Translations under genes and position numbers: made by a program
Shown: positions 36,991 to 46,511 of the stretch, in pieces
How the letters are laid out: the number at the start of each line of letters is the position of its first letter
Numbering within the stretch: position 1 is the first letter of the stretch
Source of the DNA: an uncultured Ruminiclostridium sp.
GTDB taxonomy: Bacteria > Bacillota > Clostridia > Oscillospirales > Ruminococcaceae
Assembly: GCA_947627695.1 (NCBI GenBank)
Contig: CANQXF010000004.1
Coordinates: 1 to 64,000, forward strand
Length of the DNA stretch: 64,000 nt
Direction: 5' to 3'
Notes under the pieces: generated by a model
The model's database searches: none
Told to the model about the DNA's origin: nothing
Seen by the model: the letters and a program-made list of their open reading frames with translations, nothing else

Positions 36991-39900
36991 ATGTCTGATA
37001 TTTTTTACGGCAGGGCGGGAACAGGAAAAACCACCGCTATGCTGGGGGAAATAAAAGCCTGCGCTGAAAAGGGGGAGAATTGCCTGCTGTTCGTTCCCGA
37101 GCAGTTTTCCTTTGACACCGAGAGGGCGGCGTATTTCGCCGTGGGAGCGCAAAATTCCCGCTTTGTGAAAGTCACCGGCTTTTCCAAATATTCAAGGGAA
37201 TTATTGACCCGATACAGACAGGCGAAGCCCTGCGCCGACGACGCCGTCAAGCTGATAACCATGTGGAAAGCGGTGGAAAGCGTAAAGAGTGAGCTTATCA
37301 GCTTTTCGGGGGAGAAAAATTCGGCGGGCTTCTGCCGCCTTATGCTTAAGACCGTGGCTTCGTTCAGAAGCGGCGGCGTTTCGCCTGAGGAGCTGAGAAA
37401 ATCGCTGGAGGCTCAAAGCGGACTTTCCGAGGAGCTGGCGGACAAAGCGGAGGATTTCTTGAAAATATACGAAAAATACAACTCCGCCCTGACAAAGGAA
37501 ATGGACGACAAGCTGGACGACGTTTCACAGGCGGCGGCTCTGGCGGAGCAGTACGGCAGCTTCAAGGGTCTGCACCTGTTTTTCGACAATTTCGACAGCT
37601 TTTCCGCTGCTCAGCAGCGGCTTTTGGCGGCGGCTATCCCACAGGCACAAAGCAGTGTTTTCTGCTTCACGGCAGACAAAATTAACAGCCGAAAGAGGGA
37701 ATTTATCTGCGTTTGCAGGACGATGAACGACGTCGCCGCCCTTTCCCCTGAGGTGACTTACAGGGAGTTCAGGGAACCGTTCAGAGAAAAGGGCAGGGAC
37801 CCCCGCCCCGTAGAGGTTTATTCCGCAAAGACGCCTTACGAGGAGGCGGAGCTTGTCTGCGCAAAGATACACCATATGATAAGGGAGGAGGGTATGCGCT
37901 GCCGCGACGTACTGATACTTGTCCCCGACAGCGAGTATGAGCCCATAATCACCTCCCGCCTGACGGAGCAGGGGATACCCGTGTTCAGCGACTTCCCCCG
38001 CAAAATGACGGAAAAGCCCGTTGTGGACTTTGTGTTGCAGGTATTGCGCTCCCTCTCCTTTGACACTGAAGAACTGCTTCGCCTTGCGGAAAGCGGCTTC
38101 AAGCGCATAAGGGACGAGGAGGGAAAGCCCCGTCTGCTCCTTCGCGGAAGGGCATACCGCCTGCGGCGGGCAGCGGAAAAATACCACCTTTCCGCCGAAA
38201 GCTGGACTATGCCCTGGACGGACGAGGGGCGAAAGGACCTTTCCTCGCTTGAGGAACTGCGAAAAGCCTTTATTTCCCCATTGGAAAGGCTGAGGGAACA
38301 GCTTGAACAGGCGCAGGACGGCAGGCGCTTTTCCGAAATTTTTATGGAATATCTGCTGACGGAGGAGGACATTCAGGCTACCTTCCTCGCCGGCTCAAAA
38401 ACGGGAGCCGGGGGCGAGACCGACTGGCTGAAAAACGACCCGCAGACTGCGGAGGAATATTCCCGTATCTGGGACGCTCTCAGCGAAGCCATATCCTCTG
38501 CGGCGTTCTGCCTTGAGGGGGAAAAGGTGACTATAAAGCAGTATCTTTCCCTCTTGGAGGAAATTTTGTCGGGAGTATCTCTCGCAAATCCTCCCGCCGT
38601 ACTGGACAGCGTGACGGTGGGTGACATTGAGAGGACGAGAAAGGCGGCTCCCAAAATCGTGATGATAATGGGCTTCAACGAGGGGAAGATCCCCGCTTCT
38701 TCAAGCCCCAAAAGCGTATTTACATATTTTGAGAGGGAAAGTCTGAACGGTGCGGGACTTCCCCTTTACGACAGCAACCTGCTCCGCTGTTCAAAGGAAT
38801 ATTACTTCACCTACAGGGCGATGAACCTGTACGGCAGGAAGATGATAATAACGTATTGCGGACAAAGCGCCGCAGGCGCCGAGGAAGGCCCCTCCGCCCT
38901 GCTGAAAGGGCTGGGCGTGGCTCCCGTTTCGGTGGGGGATATGCCGAGAGAATACTTCCTCAACACAAAAAGCGACATTCGTCAGCTTATGGCGGACGAG
39001 GAGGACGGGGAGCTGACCGCCGCTTTGTCAAGACTGTTGGAGGAGGACGACTTTTGCTCCGCGCTGGAAAACTCCCGCCGACTGCTGAGAGGGGAAAGAA
39101 AATTCCGCCTTTCGGCAGGAACGGCTATGCAGCTTATGGGAAGCGGGGAATTTTCCCCCACGCGTCTGGAAGCGGCGTTCGGCTGTCCCTTTATGTACTT
39201 CTGCAAGCACGGCTTAAGGCTGAGGGAACGGGAGGACGCCGATATCGCCCAGCCCGCGAATATGGGAACGCTGGTGCATTATATAATGCGGCTGGCTTTG
39301 GAAAAAGCAAACGACCCGAAAGACCTGACCGACGATGAGATAACCGGGCTTGCAACGGACTGCATAAATGAGGCGCTGAAAACTGCGCTTGCCGCCGAGC
39401 CCTCCTGCCCCGAAAGGGCGGAGGCGATATGCAATTCTCTCCTGCCCGGAATAGTCTCTTTGCTCAAGCAAATACGCCTTAACCGCACCACCACCGGCTT
39501 CGTGCCCTCTGAATTTGAACGGCAGGTGAGCTATGAGATAACCGACGAAAGGCTTCCCCTTGAGGGAGGAAAAATGCGGGTGAACGGCATAGCGGACAGG
39601 GTAGACAGGCTTACGGCCGACAAAGACGAATACGTTATGATATACGATTATAAGACGGGGAAAAAGCACTTCTCCCCTCAGGGGGTAGAAAACGGCTCGG
39701 ATCTGCAAATGCTTTTGTATCTGTTTTCCCTCTGCGGGGACTGTAAGCCCGCGGGGGTAAGCTATCTTAAAGCGGCGAGACAGACCCCTGTCAAAGCGGC
39801 GGGATCTTCCCTCATTTACCCCTCGGAGTTAGCGGCGGGGTGGTACTCGGAGCATTCTCTTTCGGGAGCATTGTTTGACAGCCCCGAGGTGGTGAACGCA

Positions 39901-40224
39901 TTTGCAAGGAACGAGAAAGAGATAAAGAAGATCACCGCCCACCCGAGAAAGAGCTTTTCCGATATGCTGAGCCTTTCGGCGGACAAGTTCAGCGAGTTCA
40001 GACAGCATATTGAAAAGGACGTTATCGTTCCCAAGGTGGCGGACCTGCTGAACGGAAATATAGAGGCGATACCCACGGGGACGGAAAACGACCTGCCCTG
40101 CTCATACTGCGAGTTCAAGTCCTGCTGCGGCAACGGCGGCGACGTATTCAGAGAGGCGGCGGGAGACGGTATAACGCCGTTCCTGTCGGGAGCTGAAGAA
40201 GAATGTGAAGAGAAAGAGGCGTGA
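36991..40224 (+). CDS. addB: ATP-dependent helicase/nuclease subunit B
   Basis: Subunit of AddAB, which processes double-strand DNA ends for recombination. The 1077-aa protein has Walker A FYGRAGTGKTT at the N-terminus, an inactivated-helicase-like middle and a C-terminal nuclease domain (VMIYDYKTGKKH). Cysteines in CPFMYFCKHGLRL and CSYCEFKSCCG are those expected to hold the iron-sulfur cluster. I use ATG 36991 (GAAAGGAACG upstream), not the track start, which overlaps the preceding gene. It ends 4 nt before addA. Confidence 0.95.
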   Translation: MSDIFYGRAGTGKTTAMLGEIKACAEKGENCLLFVPEQFSFDTERAAYFAVGAQNSRFVKVTGFSKYSRELLTRYRQAKPCADDAVKLITMWKAVESVKSELISFSGEKNSAGFCRLMLKTVASFRSGGVSPEELRKSLEAQSGLSEELADKAEDFLKIYEKYNSALTKEMDDKLDDVSQAAALAEQYGSFKGLHLFFDNFDSFSAAQQRLLAAAIPQAQSSVFCFTADKINSRKREFICVCRTMNDVAALSPEVTYREFREPFREKGRDPRPVEVYSAKTPYEEAELVCAKIHHMIREEGMRCRDVLILVPDSEYEPIITSRLTEQGIPVFSDFPRKMTEKPVVDFVLQVLRSLSFDTEELLRLAESGFKRIRDEEGKPRLLLRGRAYRLRRAAEKYHLSAESWTMPWTDEGRKDLSSLEELRKAFISPLERLREQLEQAQDGRRFSEIFMEYLLTEEDIQATFLAGSKTGAGGETDWLKNDPQTAEEYSRIWDALSEAISSAAFCLEGEKVTIKQYLSLLEEILSGVSLANPPAVLDSVTVGDIERTRKAAPKIVMIMGFNEGKIPASSSPKSVFTYFERESLNGAGLPLYDSNLLRCSKEYYFTYRAMNLYGRKMIITYCGQSAAGAEEGPSALLKGLGVAPVSVGDMPREYFLNTKSDIRQLMADEEDGELTAALSRLLEEDDFCSALENSRRLLRGERKFRLSAGTAMQLMGSGEFSPTRLEAAFGCPFMYFCKHGLRLREREDADIAQPANMGTLVHYIMRLALEKANDPKDLTDDEITGLATDCINEALKTALAAEPSCPERAEAICNSLLPGIVSLLKQIRLNRTTTGFVPSEFERQVSYEITDERLPLEGGKMRVNGIADRVDRLTADKDEYVMIYDYKTGKKHFSPQGVENGSDLQMLLYLFSLCGDCKPAGVSYLKAARQTPVKAAGSSLIYPSELAAGWYSEHSLSGALFDSPEVVNAFARNEKEIKKITAHPRKSFSDMLSLSADKFSEFRQHIEKDVIVPKVADLLNGNIEAIPTGTENDLPCSYCEFKSCCGNGGDVFREAAGDGITPFLSGAEEECEEKEA

Positions 40225-40228
40225 CGAT

Positions 40229-43200
40229 ATGGGATTTACAGTTGAACAGGAAAATGCAGTAAATTACCGTGAAAGCAAGTCTGCGGCGGTGTCCGCCTCG
40301 GCGGGCAGCGGAAAGACCTCCGTTCTGGTGGAGCATATCGCCCGCCTTATTTCCGATATGGAAAATCCCGTTACCGCCGACAGGATAGCGGCGGTGACAT
40401 TCACCGAAAAAGCGGCGGCGGAGCTTAAACAGCGGCTTGACGCCAGAATTTCCGCCCTTATGGAAGAAACGGAGGGGGAAAACGGCGAGTACGCCGACTT
40501 CCTGCGGGAGCAGTCGGTAAGGCTTTCCTCCGCCAAAATTTCCACCATAAGCAGTTTTTGCCTGTCAATAGTCAGGGAGAACATTCGTCTGCTCCCTCAG
40601 CTTGACGAGGGCTTTGCCGTGGGTGACGAGACGGAAATGAAAATGCTGTCGGAAAAGGCGGTAAATTCCGCCCTGCGGCGTATGTACAGGGAATTTTCCG
40701 CCGAGGAAAAGGCGGAGATTTCAAGAAAGCTGGGCGGGGAACGGGAGATAGAAGCGTCGGTATTGCGGCTCTGCGACTTCCTCTCCAACATTCCCTCCCC
40801 CAAGGAATGGGTGGAAAGACAGCTTGAAATTTACGGCGACCCCCAACTTTACGACAAATATTTCTGCCAGCCTGCAAGGGAAATGGCGGCGGGCTTCCTC
40901 CGTGAAAACGAGGATCTGCTGTGCGAGGCAAAAACGCTCTGCCCTATGGCTAAAGCGCCGTATGACAAAAAGCTGGCGGATTATTTCGCCGCCCGCTGGG
41001 AATTGACGGACGCTCTCCTTTCCGCTTTAGAGGAAAAGGACGGGGAAAAAATGCTCTCTGCGCTGACAATGCCCCTTGGCAATTATCCCTCGGTGAAAAA
41101 CGCCGACGAAGATTTCTACGACAGGCTTAAGGAGATAAAAGAGGCGGTCAAGGAGAATACCGACAACGCTCTGCAATATATCCAGACCCTCCCCTCGGCG
41201 GCGGAGGACGCGGCTTACTGCAAGGGCGCATTTCAGCTTTTATACAGGATAGAGCAGCTCTACGACAAGGAATATTCCCTGCTGAAAAGGGAGAGGAACA
41301 TGGCGGACTTCGCGGATATGGAGAGATTTGCCCTTGAAGCGGTGAGAAAGGGCGGCTCCGTTGGGGATCACGCCTTTATAATAGTGGACGAATTTCAGGA
41401 CAGCAACGATATCCAGTTCGAAATATTCCGAATTTTGTCGAAAAATGAAGAAAATTTGTATTTCGTGGGGGACGTGAAGCAGTGCATTTACTCTTTCAGA
41501 AACGCAAATCCCGAAATATTCGCCTCCCTGCTGAAAAATGACAAATACGAAAAATTTCTCCTTAACGCAAACTTCCGCAGCAGCGACGACGTGATAAACT
41601 CGGTAAATATGATGTTCGGCGGGAAAATGCCCCATAGCTTTGACGGCGGGAGCTGGGAGCCTATGACTGCGGGACGGGGGATACCCGAATCCCCCCAGAA
41701 CAAGACTGAGCTTGTGATAGTAAATTCCCTGAAGGAGGACAAGGGGAGAGAGCCCCTTTACGTGGCAAGGCGGATAAAGGAAATGGTGGAAAGCGGCTTT
41801 ACGATCCACGGCAGAGATGGGGAGCGCCCCTGCAATTACGGGGATTTTGCGGTGCTTACCCGCACCTCATCAAAGACCTTTAAGTTCCGCAAAGCCTTTG
41901 AGGACGCGGGAATACCCTACACCGCGGTGGGCGACAAGGCGTTCACCGACCTGACGGAGATAGAGATAGCTCTGGCTTTGCTGGGAGCAGTGCTGAAGCC
42001 AAGCGACGACGGGGCGGTGATGAAAGCGCTGACGTCCCCCGTTTACGGCTTTTCCGCCGAGGAAGTTGCTAAAGTAAGGCTGGGCGAGGGAGCAGGACTT
42101 GAAAACCCGCAAAGAAACACCCTTTACGGCAATCTTTCCGCTATGGAAAGGGCAGGCTCCCTGCCGCAAAAGGGACTGCGCTTTCTGAAGGATATGCGCC
42201 TGCTGAGAAAGCAGGCGGCAAACGACGTCTGCGAGGCGCTGATTAGGGAGATATACTCCGTCACAAAGCTGCCTCAGCTTATGAGCGTGGGGATAAACGG
42301 GCAGGAGAGAAGGGAAAACCTGCGGCTTTTGCTCCACTATGCAAAGTCTACGCCCCGCCCTGCCGACTTTGCGGAGAAGATGGAGAGGATAAAGCGTAAT
42401 CGCCTTGAAATGCCGCAAGCGCAGCAAGCAGGCGCGGAACGCTCCGTCACTATGATGACGATACATAAATCAAAGGGACTGCAATTTCCCATAGTTTTCC
42501 TGTCGGACACCAATTTGAAAACCGACGCGAGGGACTACTCCCTGCCCTTTATCTTTGACAGAAAATACGGGGCGGGGATCATGGCGGTGGACAGATACGT
42601 TCCTGTGAAATGCGTCACCGCCAGCCACCTGCTGTTGCGGGACAGCCTTGCGGACAAGGTGAACGGCGAGGAGGCAAGACTGCTTTACGTCGCTATGACA
42701 AGGGCGGAGGAAAAGCTGATAGTTACCGCCGAATGCAAGGTCAAGCCCGACAAAGAGGGATATATCGACGAAAGCGCCGTGCAGATAACCGTAAAGGGGA
42801 ATTATCTTGATATGATAACGAAGCGGCTGGAGGAAGTGCCTCAAATGCTGTCCCTTACCCATATCAGCAGCGACACCGACGTTTCCCCCAAAAAGACGGA
42901 GAAAACGAAAAAGGAAAAATTCCTCCCCGACCTGTCGGAGCTGCAAAAGCGGCTGTGCTTTACCTACCCCTATCAGAAGGCGGCGGAAACTCCCGCCAAA
43001 TTCACCGCCACCGCTTTGGGAGTTGCGGCGGGGGACGGGGACAGCAATGACAACGTAAGCGGCGCATTCTATATGGGACTTCCCCTGTTTATGAAAAAGA
43101 AAGAGTTGACCCCTAAGGAGCGGGGCGACGTTTACCACAAGGTGATGCAGTTTATAGATTTTTCCGCCGAAAGCGCAGAAAATGAGCTTTCCCGCCTGTT

Positions 43201-43603
43201 TTCGGAGGGGTATCTCAACGAGGCGGAGAAAAAAGCGGTAGACGTGAGCGAGATACAGGCGTTCCTTGACAGTCCTCTTGCAAAGAGAGCCGCCGCCTCA
43301 GAAAATGTTCATAGGGAATTTCCCCTGTTCACCACGGTGAATATGACGGGGGAAAAAGACCCCGACAACGACGACCTTTCCTTCGTTCAGGGCGTTGCGG
43401 ATATGTTCTTCGAGGAGGCGGGAAAGCTGGTGCTCGTGGACTACAAGACCAACCGCCACACTACTCCCGAAAAGCTGATACAGGAATACAAGGGACAGCT
43501 TGAGATATACAAAAAAGCTCTGGAGGAAATGACGGGGAAGGAAGTCGGGGAGTGCGAGTTGTTTAGTTTTACGCTGAAAAAACAGATTGCGATTTACAGT
43601 TGA
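40229..43603 (+). CDS. addA: ATP-dependent helicase/nuclease subunit A
   Basis: UvrD-like helicase plus RecB-like nuclease, 1124 aa. Helicase motifs: AVSASAGSGKTSVLVEHIAR (I), HAFIIVDEFQDSNDIQ (II), FVGDVKQCIYSFR (III), MTIHKSKGLQFPIVF (V) and RLLYVAMTRAEEKL (VI). The C-terminal nuclease core is KLVLVDYKTNRHTTPEKL. ATG 40229 is preferred; GAGG lies about 10 nt upstream. The last codons TAC AGT TGA lie in a heptamer element whose opposite arm ends the convergent gene. Confidence 0.97.
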   Translation: MGFTVEQENAVNYRESKSAAVSASAGSGKTSVLVEHIARLISDMENPVTADRIAAVTFTEKAAAELKQRLDARISALMEETEGENGEYADFLREQSVRLSSAKISTISSFCLSIVRENIRLLPQLDEGFAVGDETEMKMLSEKAVNSALRRMYREFSAEEKAEISRKLGGEREIEASVLRLCDFLSNIPSPKEWVERQLEIYGDPQLYDKYFCQPAREMAAGFLRENEDLLCEAKTLCPMAKAPYDKKLADYFAARWELTDALLSALEEKDGEKMLSALTMPLGNYPSVKNADEDFYDRLKEIKEAVKENTDNALQYIQTLPSAAEDAAYCKGAFQLLYRIEQLYDKEYSLLKRERNMADFADMERFALEAVRKGGSVGDHAFIIVDEFQDSNDIQFEIFRILSKNEENLYFVGDVKQCIYSFRNANPEIFASLLKNDKYEKFLLNANFRSSDDVINSVNMMFGGKMPHSFDGGSWEPMTAGRGIPESPQNKTELVIVNSLKEDKGREPLYVARRIKEMVESGFTIHGRDGERPCNYGDFAVLTRTSSKTFKFRKAFEDAGIPYTAVGDKAFTDLTEIEIALALLGAVLKPSDDGAVMKALTSPVYGFSAEEVAKVRLGEGAGLENPQRNTLYGNLSAMERAGSLPQKGLRFLKDMRLLRKQAANDVCEALIREIYSVTKLPQLMSVGINGQERRENLRLLLHYAKSTPRPADFAEKMERIKRNRLEMPQAQQAGAERSVTMMTIHKSKGLQFPIVFLSDTNLKTDARDYSLPFIFDRKYGAGIMAVDRYVPVKCVTASHLLLRDSLADKVNGEEARLLYVAMTRAEEKLIVTAECKVKPDKEGYIDESAVQITVKGNYLDMITKRLEEVPQMLSLTHISSDTDVSPKKTEKTKKEKFLPDLSELQKRLCFTYPYQKAAETPAKFTATALGVAAGDGDSNDNVSGAFYMGLPLFMKKKELTPKERGDVYHKVMQFIDFSAESAENELSRLFSEGYLNEAEKKAVDVSEIQAFLDSPLAKRAAASENVHREFPLFTTVNMTGEKDPDNDDLSFVQGVADMFFEEAGKLVLVDYKTNRHTTPEKLIQEYKGQLEIYKKALEEMTGKEVGECELFSFTLKKQIAIYS

Positions 43604-43803
43604 CAGCGTTGAATAGTTTACAGTGTACAGTGCAAAGTGCACAGTTATGGTGTGTTTCGGCGAAGCCGAAACACGATATCTGAATTAAAAGTGCCGATTA
43701 GGAGAATTGCTCCTAACCGGCACTTGTCATTTCAAATCCGTCCGCGAAGCGGACTCCACAACTTTACACTTTGCACTGTACACTGTCAACTATTCAACGC
43801 TGT
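43595..43803. repeat. Heptamer element bridging two convergent stop codons
   Basis: Terminal inverted repeats GACAGCGTTGAATAGTTTAC and its complement (one mismatch over 24 bp) hold the addA stop on the left and the ydbC-like stop on the right. Inside are a GTGTTTCGGCGAAGCCGAAA hairpin, a stem AGTGCCGATTAGGAG...CTCCTAACCGGCACT, and TCCGTCCGCGAAGCGGACTC. Confidence 0.9.
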
Positions 43804-44026
43804 CTTCTTCATCGCGGGACGCTATAAGCTCCGCCAGGGTGAGCAGCTCCTCTTCGGTAAGGCTCACGCCTTTTCCCATTCTCTCGTGTTCGGGCGCCCA
43901 TTCTCTTATGTCGTATTTAGGCTCCCTGTCGTTCCAGCTCACAAGGTTCAGCTCCTTGGTCCAGCCCCTTGCGTTTTCGGAGATTACTCCCAGCTCTTTC
44001 ACGATCTCATACTTAAATTCAGGCAT
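43790..44026 (-). CDS. YdbC/PC4-like nucleic-acid-binding protein
   Basis: A 78-aa protein of the bacterial PC4/YdbC family, which binds single-stranded DNA or RNA as a dimer. It shows FKYEIVKELGVISENARGWT, KELNLVSWNDREPKYDIREW and a C-terminal helix GVSLTEEELLTLAELI. AGGAA lies before ATG 44026; the eight extra track residues are rejected. Its C-terminal DSVE and stop are encoded by the repeat's terminal sequence. Confidence 0.85.
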   Translation of the reverse strand: MPEFKYEIVKELGVISENARGWTKELNLVSWNDREPKYDIREWAPEHERMGKGVSLTEEELLTLAELIASRDEEDSVE

Positions 44027-44084
44027 TTTTATCTTTCCTTTCTGTTGCACTTTATATTTTTACGCAGAAAAATTTTTCGGCGTT

Positions 44085-44780
44085 TTATTTCCTTTTTCTT
44101 TTTGAACGACCGCCGTCAGCGTCGGCTACACAGTCGAACACCGCCTGAAATTTCGGGGGTATCAGTTTGTTGATATGGTGCCGTCCGAAAAACCAGCGGT
44201 CAAAATCCACCTTTTCCCTCACCTGTTCAAGGAAGGTGTTTATGTGACTGCGGTCGGTGTTGCCCAGGTCGATGAATTCGCTTATCTTTGCGGGCGGCTC
44301 GTAGCTGACTATGTAATCCACCTTGTTCCCGCAGGCGGTGAGGTTCTCCATAGCCTGCTCCAGCTCCTCGTCAGAGGGTATCTCCTCTTTAAGTCTCAGC
44401 TCCATATCCTCGCTGTCAAGCGCGTTTTCGTCGCTCCTGCCGCCGCCGAAGGCAAATACCCGCTTTCCGCAAAGCTCAAACACGCTGCCTCGGATAAGCT
44501 GGCGAAGATTGCCGCTTATGCGCCTTGTCAGCCCGCCGCACCAGTATTCCACGCCGTACTTTTCAAGCTCCTTGAAATTTTCGTGCACGCCCTCCACGAA
44601 AAGCACGCTGTAACGCTTTTTCCCCAGCTTTTTCAGCCGCTTTTTTTCCGCCTTGGAGCCGTCCCACACAAAGCCGAAGTCGCCGCATATTATGAGAAAA
44701 TCGTTTTTGCGCAGGCGTTTCAGTTCTTTTTTCTTGAAACGCTCCATGTCGCCGTGAGTGTCGCCCGTAATGAATATCAT
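44085..44780 (-). CDS. Calcineurin-like metallophosphoesterase
   Basis: A 231-aa predicted phosphoesterase. The metal-binding motifs FITGDTHGD and IICGDFGFVW are present. The usual GNHE is GVHEN, so the catalytic-site Asn is replaced by Val, and the later histidine motif is GRHH. Activity may be reduced or altered. Cytoplasmic, no signal. The C-terminus is strongly basic (GGRSKRKRK), suggesting nucleic-acid contact. Substrate unknown. Confidence 0.85.
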   Translation of the reverse strand: MIFITGDTHGDMERFKKKELKRLRKNDFLIICGDFGFVWDGSKAEKKRLKKLGKKRYSVLFVEGVHENFKELEKYGVEYWCGGLTRRISGNLRQLIRGSVFELCGKRVFAFGGGRSDENALDSEDMELRLKEEIPSDEELEQAMENLTACGNKVDYIVSYEPPAKISEFIDLGNTDRSHINTFLEQVREKVDFDRWFFGRHHINKLIPPKFQAVFDCVADADGGRSKRKRK

Positions 44781-44866
44781 AGTCGCTCCTTATCATTTAT
44801 GGTACAGAAATATAAATTTTTTATGAAATTTTTTAAAAAAGTCTTTTCATAATGGAAATTTTTTGA

Positions 44867-44872
44867 TATAAT
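44867..44872 (+). promoter_or_regulatory. Possible -10 of dacA
   Basis: A perfect TATAAT lies about 220 bp before dacA, with only a weak TTTTCA 17 bp upstream of it. If used, the transcript would carry the heptamer element at 44893-45059 in its leader. Confidence 0.4.
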
Positions 44873-44892
44873 AGGGACAAGAATGGAAACTT

Positions 44893-45059
44893 ATAAAATT
44901 TCAAATCTGTTTTTCGGCTCCGCCGATGTCCAATATTGCGGTATTGCGAAGCAATATGAATTCCTTTAGGGAAATTCAAGCAATGTTGGATCGTACTTTC
45001 GGCTTGCCGAAAGTACTGAACTCCACAACTTTACACTGTCAACTGTCAACTATCAACTA
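44893..45059. repeat. Heptamer element with AATATTG core, one arm
   Basis: It contains GTCCAATATTGCGGTATTGC, TTCCTTTAGGGAAATTCAAG and GTACTTTCGGCTTGCCGAAA, the reverse of the 18.4 kb copy. An arm of CTGTCAACTGTCAACTATC follows. The left arm is absent. It fills most of the 312-bp gap before dacA. Confidence 0.8.
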
Positions 45060-45092
45060 TTAAGTATACTACAAAAAGGTGGTTTTGTCCAT

Positions 45093-46511
45093 ATGTCAAA
45101 AGCAAAAAAATTCAGCAGAGCATTTTTGCCTGTTTTTATTATATGCACAATTATGACCTGCCTTGCGCCCAAAGCGTCGGCGGCGTTCGTTCCCGACTCG
45201 GACGTGAAGAGCGAGGGGGTCTATATGGTGAATCTTGACACGGGGATAGTGGTCTGCGCACAGAACGAACACGAGCGCTTTTTCCCCGCCTCCACCACGA
45301 AGATAATGACCTGCATAATAGCTTTGGAGAACGTTCCCGACCTGAACGCCAAGGTCACCATAACCTACGACGCAAACAACGAATTCTGGGAGGGCGACCC
45401 CAATAAAACAAACGTTTCCTCAGCGCTTTTTGAGGCGGGACAGGATAACGTTACATTTAAGGACTGCATTTACGGGCTTATGCTGCCGTCAGGCTGTGAC
45501 GCCGCAAATATCCTTGCGCTGAATATTGCGGGGTCTTTGTCAGATTTTGCGGCAATGATGAATCAAAAGGCGCAGGAGATAGGCTGTACCGAAACTCACT
45601 TCTCCAACGCCCACGGTCTTTGGGAGAAGGATAACTACACTACTCCATATGATCTGTATCTTATCACACGCTACGCTTACGACAAAGTCCCCGGATTTAT
45701 GGAGATATGCGACACGAAATCCTACACTTTCCCGCCAAACTCTATCAATCCCGACGGATATTCAATGACAAATACCAACAAGCTGATGCAGACCTCATCG
45801 GACTACTTCCTTGAATATGTTCACGGAGTAAAGACAGGGAGCATTGACGAATACTACGACGAAAGCGGAACGCACGACGGCGGCCGCTGTCTTGTCACCA
45901 CCGCACAGCAGAACGGCTACACCTATATGCTGGTAACTATGCAGGCGCCCTACTACAATGCGGAGGGCAAGGCGGTGGATTACGCCGCAAACGACCACTA
46001 CAACCTGTACGAATGGGCGTACAGCAACTTCACCTACTGCACGGTGGTGCCCGAGGGCTCAATCTGCTCGGAGATAGATGTAGAACAGGGCGAAGACGAC
46101 AGGCTCCAGCTCCTCACAGATTTTGCTTTCTCCACTCTGCTCCCTGTGGACCAGGCGGAGGCTATCCAGAACGGCGACAAGGGTCCCATTCAGCGGAAGA
46201 TAACCTATCTTTACGACACCGTGACAGCTCCTGTCAAAAAGGGAGAGATACTGGCGCGAATGGACGTTATTTATCAGGACGAGGTAATTGCCACAATGGA
46301 CCTGGTAGCGGGGCGCTCCATTGAACGCTCACAGCTTGCCTTTATGGCGGACAGAGCGCGCTCCCTGCTTGATACCCCTTGGTTCATTCCCCTGCTTATA
46401 CTGCTTGCATTGCTTATCGTGGTGAACGTGGCGCTGATGTCCATAAGGCGGGCGCGCCTTGTGAGAGCCGCCAAGCGCAAGGCAAGAAGAGGCGGTATAA
46501 GCTACAAATGA
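45093..46511 (+). CDS. D-alanyl-D-alanine carboxypeptidase, S11 family
   Basis: Penicillin-binding protein removing the terminal D-Ala of peptidoglycan stem peptides outside the membrane. The signal peptide is RAFLPVFIICTIMTCLAPKASA. The active site is FFPASTTKIMTC (SxxK), the second motif LPSGCDAAN has Cys where SxN is usual, and the third is HGVKTGS. A C-terminal domain precedes a membrane helix (FIPLLILLALLIVVNVALM) and a basic tail, an anchor more hydrophobic than the usual amphipathic helix. The stop overlaps the rlmH start. Confidence 0.9.
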   Translation: MSKAKKFSRAFLPVFIICTIMTCLAPKASAAFVPDSDVKSEGVYMVNLDTGIVVCAQNEHERFFPASTTKIMTCIIALENVPDLNAKVTITYDANNEFWEGDPNKTNVSSALFEAGQDNVTFKDCIYGLMLPSGCDAANILALNIAGSLSDFAAMMNQKAQEIGCTETHFSNAHGLWEKDNYTTPYDLYLITRYAYDKVPGFMEICDTKSYTFPPNSINPDGYSMTNTNKLMQTSSDYFLEYVHGVKTGSIDEYYDESGTHDGGRCLVTTAQQNGYTYMLVTMQAPYYNAEGKAVDYAANDHYNLYEWAYSNFTYCTVVPEGSICSEIDVEQGEDDRLQLLTDFAFSTLLPVDQAEAIQNGDKGPIQRKITYLYDTVTAPVKKGEILARMDVIYQDEVIATMDLVAGRSIERSQLAFMADRARSLLDTPWFIPLLILLALLIVVNVALMSIRRARLVRAAKRKARRGGISYK

